NCBI RefSeq assembly: GCF_019195395.1
Contig: NZ_CP078067.1
Location: 2,371,783 to 2,435,782, forward strand
Length of the DNA: 64,000 nucleotides
Source of the DNA: Kaistella faecalis
GTDB taxonomy: Bacteria > Bacteroidota > Bacteroidia > Flavobacteriales > Weeksellaceae
Reading direction: 5' to 3'
Shown: piece after piece, positions 34,507 through 45,262 of the stretch
How positions within the stretch are numbered: position 1 is the stretch's first letter
Layout of the letters: each line of letters starts with the position of its first letter
Position numbers and translations under genes: made by a program
Notes under the pieces: generated by a model
Databases searched by the model: none
Told to the model about the DNA's origin: nothing
The model's input: only the letters and a program-made list of their open reading frames with translations

Positions 34507-34941
34507 TTACTGTTCAAAAGGTGAAAACACATAATGATTGTCGGAAAACTTTGCATACACATGCTGCAGACCGTTACTCAGAATAATTTCTTCAGCCCCG
34601 ATGATCGAGTTATATCTCGCGGTCTGTTCGAAAGTTTTTTGGGTAAGTTTGATTTTCGGTGCTTTACATTCAACCAAAATTTTAGGGACCGTTTTTTCGG
34701 TTACCAATAAATCTATTCTTTTGGTAGTTCCGTTCAATTCCAGTTTTTTTTCTACAATCAAAGACGATAAATTTCGTTTCTTAACGGTATGAAAATAATG
34801 CACCCAATGCTGTCTTACCCATTCTTCAGGCGTCAGCAGAAGCCACGTTTTCCGGACCAAATCATAAATAAAAAACTTATCTTTGTCTCTCTTGATCTGC
34901 AGATCAAAAGTAGCCTCAAAATTCAGTTCCGGAAGTTGCAT
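34507..34941 (-). CDS. HsdR N-terminal-domain (PD-(D/E)XK nuclease fold) protein
   Basis: A 144-residue protein resembling the nuclease domain at the N-terminus of type I restriction subunits. KRIDLLVTEKTVPKILVECK gives D...EXK, the catalytic core (R-I-D, then V-E-C-K). It lacks helicase and specificity parts and sits next to holA with divergent orientation. In related Flavobacteria such single-domain proteins are chromosomal housekeeping neighbours of holA rather than part of a restriction system. Role unknown, perhaps in DNA repair. Confidence 0.8.
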   Translation of the reverse strand: MQLPELNFEATFDLQIKRDKDKFFIYDLVRKTWLLLTPEEWVRQHWVHYFHTVKKRNLSSLIVEKKLELNGTTKRIDLLVTEKTVPKILVECKAPKIKLTQKTFEQTARYNSIIGAEEIILSNGLQHVYAKFSDNHYVFSPFEQ

Positions 34942-34943
34942 GT

Positions 34944-35981
34944 ATGAAAGAATTAGATTTAGTCCTCAAAAATATTAAAAATAAAGAGTTTCTGCCCATT
35001 TATTTTTTCCACGGCGAAGAACCTTTTTTTATGGATGTTGCTGTGAAAGCTTTCGAAAACGATGTGTTGGAGGAAGATGAGAAAGCCTTTAACCAAACCG
35101 TAGTTTACGGCAAAGACACCACTTTTTCTGAGGTACTTTCTCTCGCAAGACAATTCCCGATGATGGGCGAAAAACAGGTCATTATTCTGAAAGAAGCTCA
35201 GGAAATCCGGATGATCGAAAAAGAAGCAGAAGCGTTGAAATTTTACGCCGAAAATCCTGTAGAATCCACACTTTTAATCATTGCGCACAAACATAAAAAA
35301 GTCGATTCACGTAAAAGTTTTGCCAAGATTCTTTCCAAAAACAAAATGCTTTTCGAAAGCGCTAAAATGCGTGATTACGAAGTTCCGAAATGGATCGAGC
35401 AGGAACTACGCAACGCTGGTCTAAAAGCAAAACCTAATATTCCGGCTCTACTTTCAGAATATCTCGGCACCGATTTATCACGGATTTCAAACGAACTGCA
35501 CAAACTCAAAATGATCCTCAAAAACGATGAAATCCTGGATGAAAAAACCATCGAAACCCACATCGGAATCAGCAAAGAATTCAATGTTTTTGAACTCATC
35601 AAGGCATTGGGTAAAAAGGATGAAAGCAGTGCACTCAGAATTGCTCATTTCATAGGGAAATCGCCGAAGACGAATCCCTTGCCAATGATGATGGGCAACC
35701 TTTATAATTTTTTCTCGAATCTTATTATTTATCATACATCGCCAGGCGTTCAGCCGAATGTTTTAGCCGGGCAAATGAATGTGAATCCGTATTTTTTGAA
35801 AGATTTTGCCGAAGCAGCACGGTTTTACAACCTGAAACACTGCACCAGAATCATCTCGATCCTGCGTGAAATAGATCTTAAAAACAAAGGCTTGGGCGCT
35901 GTAAATATGGAGGAAGGCGAACTGCTCACCGAGATGGTGTACAAAATCCTTCATGTCGACCGCTTGAAAGTGAAAGTGTAA
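34944..35981 (+). CDS. holA: DNA polymerase III subunit delta
   Basis: Clamp-loader subunit that opens the beta clamp. It has 345 residues. The N-terminal region YFFHGEEPFFMDVAVKAFEN and LARQFPMMGEKQVIILKEAQ are typical, as is LLSEYLGTDLSRISNELHKL in the AAA+ lid. Its start is two bases from the divergent HsdR-N gene, so the promoters overlap both coding regions. Confidence 0.9.
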   Translation: MKELDLVLKNIKNKEFLPIYFFHGEEPFFMDVAVKAFENDVLEEDEKAFNQTVVYGKDTTFSEVLSLARQFPMMGEKQVIILKEAQEIRMIEKEAEALKFYAENPVESTLLIIAHKHKKVDSRKSFAKILSKNKMLFESAKMRDYEVPKWIEQELRNAGLKAKPNIPALLSEYLGTDLSRISNELHKLKMILKNDEILDEKTIETHIGISKEFNVFELIKALGKKDESSALRIAHFIGKSPKTNPLPMMMGNLYNFFSNLIIYHTSPGVQPNVLAGQMNVNPYFLKDFAEAARFYNLKHCTRIISILREIDLKNKGLGAVNMEEGELLTEMVYKILHVDRLKVKV

Positions 35982-35987
35982 TTTTTT

Positions 35988-36070
35988 GGGCGACTTTTCC
36001 GCCCTCCGTTCTCGCTTTTTTGCTTCACTTCGTTGCGCAAAAAGAGCTCCACTCAGGTCGGGTCGCGGTT
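35988..36070. repeat. Second type of flavobacterial intergenic hairpin repeat
   Basis: GGGCGACTTTTCCGCCCTCC, then CGCTTTTTTGC ... GCAAAAAAGAG and CACTCAGGTCGGG. The inner arms CTTTTTTGC / GCAAAAAAG form a stem. It lies between holA and trxB; the remaining 36071-36229 sequence is AT-rich and holds only the unremarkable upstream region of trxB. Confidence 0.6.
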
Positions 36071-36229
36071 TCAGTTGTGAAACAGAGATCATTAAATAAA
36101 GATAAAAATCAGACAAATAAAATAAAGATAATATTTCGCGCATTGAAAAAATTCATCATAAAATAGACTACAACCCAAAATAATTAACGATTTTTGAAAA
36201 CTCAAAATCATAAACATCAACATTAAATA

Positions 36230-37171
36230 ATGGAACAGAATATTTTAGACTGTGTGATCGTAGGTTCGGGTCCATCAGGATTTACCGCTGCAATTTACGC
36301 TGCAAGAGCCGATTTGAAACCGCAATTATACACTGGTCTTGAACCCGGAGGACAGCTGACAACTACCACAGAAGTAGATAACTTTCCAGGCTATCCGGAC
36401 GGCGTTACAGGTCCTCAAATGATGATGGATCTTCAGAAACAGGCCGAAAGATTCGATACAAAAGTTCATTACGAACTCATCACAAAAGCTGAATTTTCTA
36501 ACGAAGAAGGCGGAATTCATAAACTTTGGGCAGGTAATAAAGAGATTTTGGCGAAATCAGTAATTATTTCAACCGGTGCTACAGCCAAATATCTTGGCTT
36601 GGATGACGAGAAAAAATATTCCGGAGGAGGCGTTTCTGCCTGTGCAACCTGCGATGGATTTTTCTATAAAGGAAAAAATGTTGTTGTAGTAGGAGCGGGC
36701 GACACCGCGGCAGAAGAAGCGACATATCTGGCAAAACTTACGAATAAAGTAACCATGTTGGTAAGAAAAGATATGTTCAGGGCTTCAAAAGCGATGATTC
36801 ACCGTGTAGAAAATACGCCGAATATTGAGGTGAAATTCAATCATGAGCTCATCGGAATCGAAGGTGAAAATGCTTTGGTGGAAAGAGCGGTCGTAATCAA
36901 CAATCAAACTCAGGAAACCTCTAAAATCGATGTTCACGGGATTTTTATCGCCATTGGTCATAAACCGAATACAGATGTTTTTGCCGGTCAGATCGATTTG
37001 GACGAGAACGGCTATATCAAAACGGTTCCGGGTTCTACAAGAACGAATTTGCCGGGAGTTTTTGCTGCGGGAGATGTTCAGGATCATATTTACCGCCAGG
37101 CGATTACTGCGGCTGGAAGCGGCTGTATGGCTGCAATGGACGCTGAAAAGTACCTTGCAGAATTAGCCTAA
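36230..37171 (+). CDS. trxB: Thioredoxin-disulfide reductase
   Basis: NADPH/FAD enzyme that keeps thioredoxin reduced. FAD motif VGSGPSGFTAAIYAARADL, redox site C138-A-T-C141 in SACATCDGFF, NADPH motif VVVVGAGDTAAEEATYLAKL, and the C-terminal FAD motif GVFAAGDVQDHIYRQAITAA. The 313 residues are the low-molecular-weight bacterial type. Confidence 0.97.
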   Translation: MEQNILDCVIVGSGPSGFTAAIYAARADLKPQLYTGLEPGGQLTTTTEVDNFPGYPDGVTGPQMMMDLQKQAERFDTKVHYELITKAEFSNEEGGIHKLWAGNKEILAKSVIISTGATAKYLGLDDEKKYSGGGVSACATCDGFFYKGKNVVVVGAGDTAAEEATYLAKLTNKVTMLVRKDMFRASKAMIHRVENTPNIEVKFNHELIGIEGENALVERAVVINNQTQETSKIDVHGIFIAIGHKPNTDVFAGQIDLDENGYIKTVPGSTRTNLPGVFAAGDVQDHIYRQAITAAGSGCMAAMDAEKYLAELA

Positions 37172-37198
37172 CAGAAGAGCTACTGACTCCAAACAGTG

Positions 37199-37564
37199 AT
37201 GAGAAACCTGTTTTATATATTTATTGGCGGTGGACTCGGAAGCGTTATGCGCTTTCTGGTTTCCAATTACACCCAGAAATTATGGAACATCAACACGTTT
37301 CCGATGGGAACTTTTGCCGTCAACATGATTGGCTGTTTTCTCATCGGAATTTTCAGTGCTTATTTTCTTAAGGCAGATAATTATCTGAAATTCCTTCTTA
37401 TTACAGGATTTTGTGGCGGGTTCACCACATTCTCTACTTTTTCCGCGGAAAATATTTCGCTTTGGGAGAACGGAAATTATGTTATGCTTGCTTTTTATAT
37501 TCTCTTGAGTGTGATTATCGGATTTGGCGCTGTTTATTTAGGGTTAAATATTGCTAAGAATTAA
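37199..37564 (+). CDS. crcB: Fluoride ion channel CrcB/Fluc
   Basis: Small dimeric fluoride exporter with four membrane helices, 121 residues from the ATG at 37199 (a GTG lies directly before it). Conserved parts: GGGLGSVMRFLVSN, FPMGTFAVNMIGCFLIGIFS (with the conserved Asn) and GFCGGFTTFSTFS, the phenylalanine-box region. No fluoride riboswitch is visible in the 27-nt gap after trxB. Probably cotranscribed with trxB. Confidence 0.93.
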   Translation: MRNLFYIFIGGGLGSVMRFLVSNYTQKLWNINTFPMGTFAVNMIGCFLIGIFSAYFLKADNYLKFLLITGFCGGFTTFSTFSAENISLWENGNYVMLAFYILLSVIIGFGAVYLGLNIAKN

Positions 37565-37613
37565 ATTTTTCCCTTTGAATACTAGGTTTTTAGGATATTT
37601 GTCAAAAAAATAT

Positions 37614-37644
37614 TTGGTCGGTAAACAAAAGCTCTTTATATTTG
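37614..37644 (+). promoter_or_regulatory. tRNA-Ser promoter (TTG-N20-TATATTTG)
   Basis: TTG at 37614-37616 and TATATTTG at 37637-37644 with 20 bp between them, about 30 bp before the tRNA. Confidence 0.7.
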
Positions 37645-37673
37645 CACCACTGAAAATGAGAAATCATTTGACT

Positions 37674-37758
37674 GGAGGAATGGCAGAGTGGTCGATTGCG
37701 GCAGTCTTGAAAACTGTTGACTGTAACAGGTCCCGGGGTTCGAATCCCTGTTCCTCCG
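37674..37758 (+). tRNA. tRNA-Ser (anticodon UGA)
   Basis: An 85-nt class II tRNA. Acceptor stem GGAGGAA pairs with TTCCTCC, discriminator G at 37758. D-arm TGGCAGAGTGGTCGA; anticodon stem GCAGT/ACTGT with loop CTTGAAA (anticodon TGA at 37708-37710); a long variable arm; T-arm GGGGTTCGAATCCC. The CCA end is only partly encoded (CC then TTG). A terminator follows. Confidence 0.97.
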
Positions 37759-37784
37759 CCTTGTAAATTTCACGGTTTACATTT

Positions 37785-37820
37785 AAACCCTTTAAGACGT
37801 AAGTTTTAAAGGGTTTTTTA
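37785..37820 (+). terminator. Intrinsic terminator after tRNA-Ser
   Basis: AAACCCTTTAA ... TTAAAGGGTTT stem followed by a T-run. It may also end transcripts of the convergent ligA gene. Confidence 0.8.
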
Positions 37821-37841
37821 TTACTGGTATGTTTTGGGTTT

Positions 37842-39878
<2,037 letters not shown>

Positions 39879-39940
39879 CTAAAATCAAACTTTATTGATT
39901 CACTGTTTTGTTAAAATACGGTGCTTAATTAAAGATTCTT

Positions 39941-40024
39941 CCCGCGCCCCGGATAGCAATGGAAATCCTTTTTTTTACTCCGGCAAATACGTTGGCAAAA
40001 AAAGATTGTAATGGATAGCCGGAA
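39941..40024. repeat. Flavobacterial intergenic hairpin repeat, copy 2
   Basis: CCCGCGCCCCGGATAGCAAT, GGAAATCCTTTTTTTT, a GC-rich loop, GGCAAAAAAAGATTG and TGGATAGCCGG. It shares the frame of the element at 7120-7188, with a longer loop. It lies between ligA and the 2-oxoacid dehydrogenase gene. Confidence 0.7.
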
Positions 40025-40045
40025 ATGTGCGCCAAAAAAACAGTT

Positions 40046-42118
40046 TTACTGAGTCAGAATTTCCTTGATTTTTGCAGAAACCTTTTCTGCGTTGGGCAAC
40101 ATCTCTTTTTCTAAAACCAAGTTGATCGGAACTGCAGGCAGATCCAGTGAACCCATAGCTTCGACGGGTGTATCGAGATAACGGAAACAGTTTTTGGAAA
40201 TACGGTGTGCAAAAGCTTCCGCAAAGGAATTATTGAGCTGCTCTTCGGTCAAAACCAAACATTTTCCGTGAAGTTTCACCCTTTCGAATACTAAATTTTC
40301 ATCCAGCGGAATCAATGTCCGCAAGTCGATGATTTCAACTTTTCCTTCATGGTTTTTAGCTGCTTGTTTTGCCCAGTAAACGCCCATTCCGTAGGTTACA
40401 ACCGCCATGGTTCTCCCTTTTTCTGTTTCTGATTGATCTGCTTGAAGAAGAATATTTCCTTTTCCTAAAGGCAAAATATAATCTTCGGCAGGTTCTATGG
40501 TTTTAGCGTCTTCGGTGCCTGGAACTTTACTCCAGTATAAGCCTTTATGTTCAAGCATCACGACCGGATTAGGGTCATAATAGGCCGCTTTCAGCAATCC
40601 TTTAAAATCTGCAGCATTGCTTGGGTAGGCAACTTTAATTCCTTTAATGTTGGCGAGTATGCTTTCGATACTTCCACTGTGATAGGGACCCCCGCCGCCG
40701 TAAGCTCCAATAGGGACACGGATGATATTGCTCACCGGAAATTTTCCGTTGGATAAGTAATTTGATTTTGAAATCTCTGTAATCAACTGGTTGATGCCGG
40801 GATAAATATAATCAGCAAACTGAACTTCAACAATAGGTTTCAGTCCAACGGCGCTCATGCCAACCGTTGATCCTATAATATATGCTTCCTGAATCGCGGT
40901 ATTGAAAACTCGTTTATTCCCAAACTTCTGGCCCAAAGTCACGGCTTCCCGGAAAACTCCGCCAATCCTTTCGCCGACATCCTGACCATATAATAAAGCT
41001 TCCGGATGTTTCCACATGATTTCCTGAATCGCGTGAATGGCAGCATCTACCATGACTATTTTTTCCTGGCCTTTCGGTTCACGTTCCCCCACTTCTTCGG
41101 TAATAGGCGTAGGTGCAAAAACATGGTTTTTTACAGTATCTGCTTTTGGATCTTCCGCAGCAATCGCTTTTTGGAATGCCTGTTCGGCTTCGAGTCTTGC
41201 TTTCTTTTCAATCTGTTTCAAAAGATCCTCGCTGATTCCGTCTTCTGTAAGTGTATTTCTTAAAATGTTTCCCGGATCTTTGGCTCGGTGTTTTGCCAGA
41301 TCTTCTTCATCGCGGTAAAATTCGCGACGGACGCCGGAAGTGTGGTGGCCAATTAATACAGTCTTTGCACACACGAGCATTGGTTTTCTTTCTGTACGAA
41401 CAAAATCAACCGCTTTTTTCATGGCTTCAAAACTTGCCACAAAATCAGTTCCGTCTACCCGCATTCTGTTCAAACCAACAAAACCTGCAGCAAAATCGTA
41501 GGCATCTGAAGTACGGGCTTCTTCCTTGGTTACTGAAATTCCCCACTCATTATCCTGTACAAGAAAAATAATAGGGAGCTGATGAAGGGCCGCAAACTGA
41601 AAAGCTTCTGAAACTTCGCCTTCTGTAACTGAATTATCCCCGAAACTGCAGACTACAACAGGATTGTTTTCGAAAGTCTTTAAACTAAACTCCTGAATAT
41701 ATTTGATGCCCTGCGCAACTCCTGTTGTTGGTATGGCCTGCATGCCTGTTGCCGAACTTTGGTGAATGATTTTCGGTAGATTTTCTTCACGGCTGGAAGG
41801 GTGAGAGTAGTAAGAACGGCCGCCTGAAAATGGATCATCAGCTTTTGCCAAAAGCTGTAACATCAAACGGTAAGGTTCAAAACCAATTCCCATCAGTATA
41901 CTTTCGTCACGGTAGTAAGGCGAAACCCAGTCATCTTTGGTCAGTTGATAAGCGGTGGCAAGTTGAATCGCTTCGTGCCCGCGTGAGGTGCTGTGGACGT
42001 ATTTCGTGATGTTTCGGTTTTCTTCATAAATGTCTGCCATAGCCTTGGCAAGCATCATGTGGTGGAAAGCCTTTAGTAAAATCTCTTTTGAAACGTTGTG
42101 CTTTGTGCGAATTTCCAT
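40046..42118 (-). CDS. 2-oxoacid dehydrogenase E1, fused alpha and beta subunits
   Basis: Thiamine-diphosphate E1 component, probably for branched-chain 2-oxoacids, with alpha and beta fused in one chain. The start is ATG 42118 (MEIRTKHNVSKE), giving 690 residues; an in-frame extension of 45 codons upstream is not conserved-looking and crosses the promoter. The alpha half (1-360) has the TPP motif from GDNSVTEGEVSEAFQFAALH to FLVQDNEWG; the beta half starts around residue 385 (IVMVDAAIHAIQEIMWKHPE) and has GQDVGERIGGVFREAVTLGQ. Such fusions are common in Bacteroidetes. It is the last core gene before the island. Confidence 0.92.
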   Translation of the reverse strand: MEIRTKHNVSKEILLKAFHHMMLAKAMADIYEENRNITKYVHSTSRGHEAIQLATAYQLTKDDWVSPYYRDESILMGIGFEPYRLMLQLLAKADDPFSGGRSYYSHPSSREENLPKIIHQSSATGMQAIPTTGVAQGIKYIQEFSLKTFENNPVVVCSFGDNSVTEGEVSEAFQFAALHQLPIIFLVQDNEWGISVTKEEARTSDAYDFAAGFVGLNRMRVDGTDFVASFEAMKKAVDFVRTERKPMLVCAKTVLIGHHTSGVRREFYRDEEDLAKHRAKDPGNILRNTLTEDGISEDLLKQIEKKARLEAEQAFQKAIAAEDPKADTVKNHVFAPTPITEEVGEREPKGQEKIVMVDAAIHAIQEIMWKHPEALLYGQDVGERIGGVFREAVTLGQKFGNKRVFNTAIQEAYIIGSTVGMSAVGLKPIVEVQFADYIYPGINQLITEISKSNYLSNGKFPVSNIIRVPIGAYGGGGPYHSGSIESILANIKGIKVAYPSNAADFKGLLKAAYYDPNPVVMLEHKGLYWSKVPGTEDAKTIEPAEDYILPLGKGNILLQADQSETEKGRTMAVVTYGMGVYWAKQAAKNHEGKVEIIDLRTLIPLDENLVFERVKLHGKCLVLTEEQLNNSFAEAFAHRISKNCFRYLDTPVEAMGSLDLPAVPINLVLEKEMLPNAEKVSAKIKEILTQ

Positions 42119-42124
42119 ATTGAA

Positions 42125-42132
42125 CAAATATA
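42125..42132 (-). promoter_or_regulatory. -7 element of the 2-oxoacid dehydrogenase gene
   Basis: TATATTTG on the minus strand ends 6 bp before the ATG at 42118. If the start site is at the usual distance, the message has almost no leader. Confidence 0.45.
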
Positions 42133-42366
42133 AATATTTTTCTCTGCATTGCCTTACTTTTCGCTCAAATAGTGATGAATAGGGTTTTTTTATTATTCTA
42201 TTATGTATTCTGAAGTAATTGAAAGTATCGTAATTAAGAGTTTGTTGTACCACTTGTTATACCTTTCAAGTAGATTTTGCCGCCAGAAATCAGCCCTATT
42301 TTTCCTAGATGTTGCGAAAGATTTGAAACAATTTTTCGTAAAAAATAACTCTTAAATTTTATTACA

Positions 42367-43584
42367 ATGGCATCATTAAAACTTATCCTAAAGACTCAAA
42401 GCGAGGACAAAGCTGGGAATTCCCCCTTGTACATCAGAGTAATCCAGAATCGTAAAACAAAATTTATTTTTACTGGAATCAAGCTTAATAGAAACCAATG
42501 GGATCAGGACCGGCAGAAGGTTCGAAAAAACTATCCAAATTCAACCAGGATGAATGCGGTGTTGGCTCAGAAAATTGCGGATGCAAGCATTATGGCTTTG
42601 GAAATTGAGAAGAAGACTAAAAATGTTACCGCATACGAAATAAAAAAAGCTTTAAAGGGAGAAAACGGTACAAAATTTTTCCCATATAAAGACAAGGTTT
42701 TTAAACAACAATGTAGTAAGTGGTCTGAAGACACATTATACAATTACATACAATGGATAGAAAAGTTTTCTAATTTCGTTCAAAATGAAAATCTTTTGAT
42801 AAACGAAATTGATGTTCCCCTTATTAAAGATTATGTTCATTATATGGAGTCAGTACTTAAAAATAGTGGTGTAACTGTTAAGTCGTGTTTGACGCCTTTA
42901 TCTATGATTTTTAATTCTGCTATTGACGAACAGTTGGTAGATAAAAATTCATATCCCTTTGATAAAATCAAAATTAAAATGGAAAGCGCAACTAGAAGAT
43001 CCCTCAATATGGACGAATTCGAACGCTTGAAAAACTATTCTCACTCACATGGTAAGAAGGGTCAATTATTTCAGAATATGTTTGTGTTTGCAGTTTCAGC
43101 AGCAGGTTTTCGATACAGGGATTGTGTTTGTTTGAGATGGAGTGAAATTAATTTGACTGAGGGAATTATTGAAAGAAAAATTAATAAGTCTGGTAGAGTA
43201 CATCGCGTAAAAATTGGTCCTACCGCAATATCGATATTAATGAAGTATTATGATGTAAGCGGCGAAAAGGACTCTTTAGTATTTCCGGTTATTTCAACTG
43301 AAATTTTTGATAGATCATCAGCAGAAGAGAAACGAAAATTAATTTGTAATTCTAACGTCCTCTGTAATATCCACCTTCGCCAGATAGGAAAAAATCTCGG
43401 TTTTCCATTTAATCTTCATTTTCATTTAAGCCGCCACACCTTCGCAACTCATGCATTGAATAATGGGATGCGTATAGAATATGTGAGCAAGCTTATGGAT
43501 CATACAAAAATTTCAACCACTCAGATTTATGCTAAAGTCATGAATGAGGAACTTGATAAAGCTGTAGACCAGTATATCATATAA
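42367..43584 (+). CDS. Tyrosine recombinase (integrase)
   Basis: Site-specific recombinase that opens the accessory island, 405 residues. The N-terminal part (SLKLILKTQSEDKAGNSPLY, FIFTGIKLNRNQWDQDRQKV) is an arm-DNA-binding domain, then a SAM-like core-binding domain (about 105-205), then the catalytic domain with GFRYRDCVCLRW (Arg), HLSRHTFATH (H-x-x-R), LMDHTKISTTQIYAKV (His and nucleophile Tyr). All catalytic residues seem intact. This is the arm-domain type used by Bacteroidetes conjugative and mobilisable elements. No att core could be assigned: the partner end is not in the window. Confidence 0.92.
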   Translation: MASLKLILKTQSEDKAGNSPLYIRVIQNRKTKFIFTGIKLNRNQWDQDRQKVRKNYPNSTRMNAVLAQKIADASIMALEIEKKTKNVTAYEIKKALKGENGTKFFPYKDKVFKQQCSKWSEDTLYNYIQWIEKFSNFVQNENLLINEIDVPLIKDYVHYMESVLKNSGVTVKSCLTPLSMIFNSAIDEQLVDKNSYPFDKIKIKMESATRRSLNMDEFERLKNYSHSHGKKGQLFQNMFVFAVSAAGFRYRDCVCLRWSEINLTEGIIERKINKSGRVHRVKIGPTAISILMKYYDVSGEKDSLVFPVISTEIFDRSSAEEKRKLICNSNVLCNIHLRQIGKNLGFPFNLHFHLSRHTFATHALNNGMRIEYVSKLMDHTKISTTQIYAKVMNEELDKAVDQYII

Positions 43585-43636
43585 ATTTACAATCCCAAAA
43601 AAATATCCGATTTAAAATCAGGTATATAATAAATAG

Positions 43637-43668
43637 AATCACTCCAAATTATGGGGTGATTACTTTTA
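43637..43668 (+). terminator. Possible terminator after the integrase gene
   Basis: AATCACTCC / GGGGTGATT stem (one G-U) and a T-rich tail 53 bp after the stop. Confidence 0.55.
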
Positions 43669-43822
43669 TATGCATTCAATTTACTATATTCGTTTTAACA
43701 CAAAAACGATGAAAAATATATGAATATTTGGCTATTCATGAGGGTATTTTTGTCAATTAACAAAACATAACAGGAAACTGTTTAAACATTAACAAATTTA
43801 ACTTGAAATAACCAATAACGTT

Positions 43823-44719
43823 ATGGCGCATCCCCACAAGCTCCTTGAAACGGTAAATTTTCCACAATTAACAACACGTACCCCCTCACAGGCAATAAGT
43901 TCCCAATTCGACATCATTCATTCGGATGCTCGGGATTGTAACGAATACTGCCAGCAGTTAATAAATAAGGCGTTCGCACTAAAGCATTCTGAATTTTGTG
44001 ATTTCCTTACCCATCATTGTGATTTTGCTGATGACAGTATGACCTGGATCAATAAGTTCGAAAAACTGCTTACGGTTAATGCTGAACTTTTCGTCGGGAA
44101 GTGCGCTGAACTTCGACTGATTAAATTGATAAGTTGCCTGGAAGGTAAAAGAAATTCATTGAAGTCTCAGCAAGCAGCACCCGGTCTCATGGGACTGAAT
44201 AGAACGAATATCAACGCATTGTCAGAAGATCGTCACTTTTCATTTGTTGAGACTAAGCAAAGTGTTGAAAGAATGCAGTCTGAAAATGCTAAGATTCTTT
44301 TCCTTACTTCTGAGATTCTGGAATATCAGGAAGCAGATATCATAATGCATAATAAAAAACTGTGCGATTACGATATCTCATGCGAGAAACTGATTAAAAA
44401 AATCAGAACCCTGTCTCAGCTTAAAAGTGAATTGCAGGTAGAAATTTCCAATACTCATAAACCAGATGGTACTAAAGAAAAAATCCGTCTAAACGGTCCA
44501 CAGAATATTCTAACGAATGCAATTAAGCAGATGATGTTTGAGCTTAAACCAACAGGTCATGCGTACTTACAGGGTAAGATAGGGGACATGGCTACATTCA
44601 TTTGCGATAACTTTGCAGATGAAGAAGGCAACGCACTTTCCTTTGATACCATCCGAACATATCTTTCTCCAACCAGAAATGATAAAGATCCGAACTTGGA
44701 GAATCAGGTAAAATTCTAG
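43823..44719 (+). CDS. Hypothetical protein of the mobile island
   Basis: Protein of 298 residues that I do not recognise. It is cytoplasmic, largely helical and charged. The C-terminal 50 residues (YLQGKIGDMATFICDNFADE, then FDTIRTYLSPTRNDKDP) recall a motif that I have seen at the end of other Bacteroidetes mobile-element proteins, but I cannot name the family. Between integrase and the excisionase-like gene, a regulatory or excision-related role (as for RteC proteins) is possible; this is conjecture. Confidence 0.7.
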   Translation: MAHPHKLLETVNFPQLTTRTPSQAISSQFDIIHSDARDCNEYCQQLINKAFALKHSEFCDFLTHHCDFADDSMTWINKFEKLLTVNAELFVGKCAELRLIKLISCLEGKRNSLKSQQAAPGLMGLNRTNINALSEDRHFSFVETKQSVERMQSENAKILFLTSEILEYQEADIIMHNKKLCDYDISCEKLIKKIRTLSQLKSELQVEISNTHKPDGTKEKIRLNGPQNILTNAIKQMMFELKPTGHAYLQGKIGDMATFICDNFADEEGNALSFDTIRTYLSPTRNDKDPNLENQVKF

Positions 44720-44784
44720 TCTCATTTTTAAACATCTGTTTATTTTTTCAAAACATTGATTAGTAATACATTACAAATAACTTA

Positions 44785-44815
44785 GTCTCATGAGACCAAA
44801 TGAGACCAATGAGAC
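44785..44815. promoter_or_regulatory. Operator-like GTCTCAT/ATGAGAC array upstream of the HTH gene
   Basis: Perfect 12-bp palindrome GTCTCATGAGAC at 44785-44796 followed by two further ATGAGAC copies at 44800-44806 and 44809-44815; another GTCTCAT stands at 44719-44725. All lie 50-146 bp before the excisionase-like gene. It looks like a cluster of binding sites, probably for control of excision or replication genes. Confidence 0.55.
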
Positions 44816-44864
44816 TTTAAGCTTCTTTTTTCCTTTGCTCCATAATCTTAAAACAAATATTATT

Positions 44865-45143
44865 ATGGAAGCAACGACATTCACTTCAGATCAGATCGAC
44901 GAGCTAATTATCAAAATTGAAAATCTTTTGGTGCAGCTCGAGAAGAAAACTGCATCCCCCCAACAATCTTTTATAGACAACAAAACCTTTCTCCAAATTA
45001 TGGGCGTTTCTCAGAGAACCGGTCAGGCGTGGCGCGATGAGGGTAAAGTGGCCTTCTCACAGGTAGGTAATAAGATCTACTATAAAATGGAAGATATTGA
45101 GAAATTTCTTGCGGAGTACCATAACAAAGCATTTGCTAAGTAG
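44865..45143 (+). CDS. Excisionase-like helix-turn-helix DNA-binding protein
   Basis: A 92-residue protein from ATG 44865; an open stretch upstream (to 44790) covers the operator array and is not used. The N-terminal helix (TFTSDQIDELIIKIENLLVQ) precedes a MerR/excisionase-type HTH: FIDNKTFLQIMGVSQRTGQA, WRDEGKVAFSQVGNKIYYKM, EDIEKFLAEY. Small proteins of this type are found next to integrases in Bacteroidetes elements, where some act as excision factors. A terminator follows. Confidence 0.85.
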   Translation: MEATTFTSDQIDELIIKIENLLVQLEKKTASPQQSFIDNKTFLQIMGVSQRTGQAWRDEGKVAFSQVGNKIYYKMEDIEKFLAEYHNKAFAK

Positions 45144-45172
45144 TATTCTTCGTTTTCCTTTCTATTGTTCCC

Positions 45173-45206
45173 AGAGAGCCCATGCTTATGCTTTGGGCTC
45201 TTTTCG
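45173..45206 (+). terminator. Intrinsic terminator after the HTH gene
   Basis: AGAGCCCATGC TTAT GCTTTGGGCTCT hairpin and T4; 30 bp after the stop. Confidence 0.75.
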
Positions 45207-45262
45207 AAAACTTTAAAAATCCTTGCTGCCACCCGGCACCTAACATCTAACATCCAACACTC

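Noticed and set aside
34507-34941. Part of a type I restriction system
   Set aside because: Only the nuclease-like domain is present, no helicase, methylase or specificity subunits nearby; its neighbour is holA.
37674-37758. tRNA-Ser as the integration site of the island
   Set aside because: The integrase is about 4.6 kb away with intact core genes (ligA, E1 fusion) between, and no copy of the tRNA 3' end was noticed elsewhere in the window.
42119-42253. 45-codon N-terminal extension of the 2-oxoacid dehydrogenase
   Set aside because: It crosses a -7 promoter element and has no family similarity; ATG 42118 gives the normal start.
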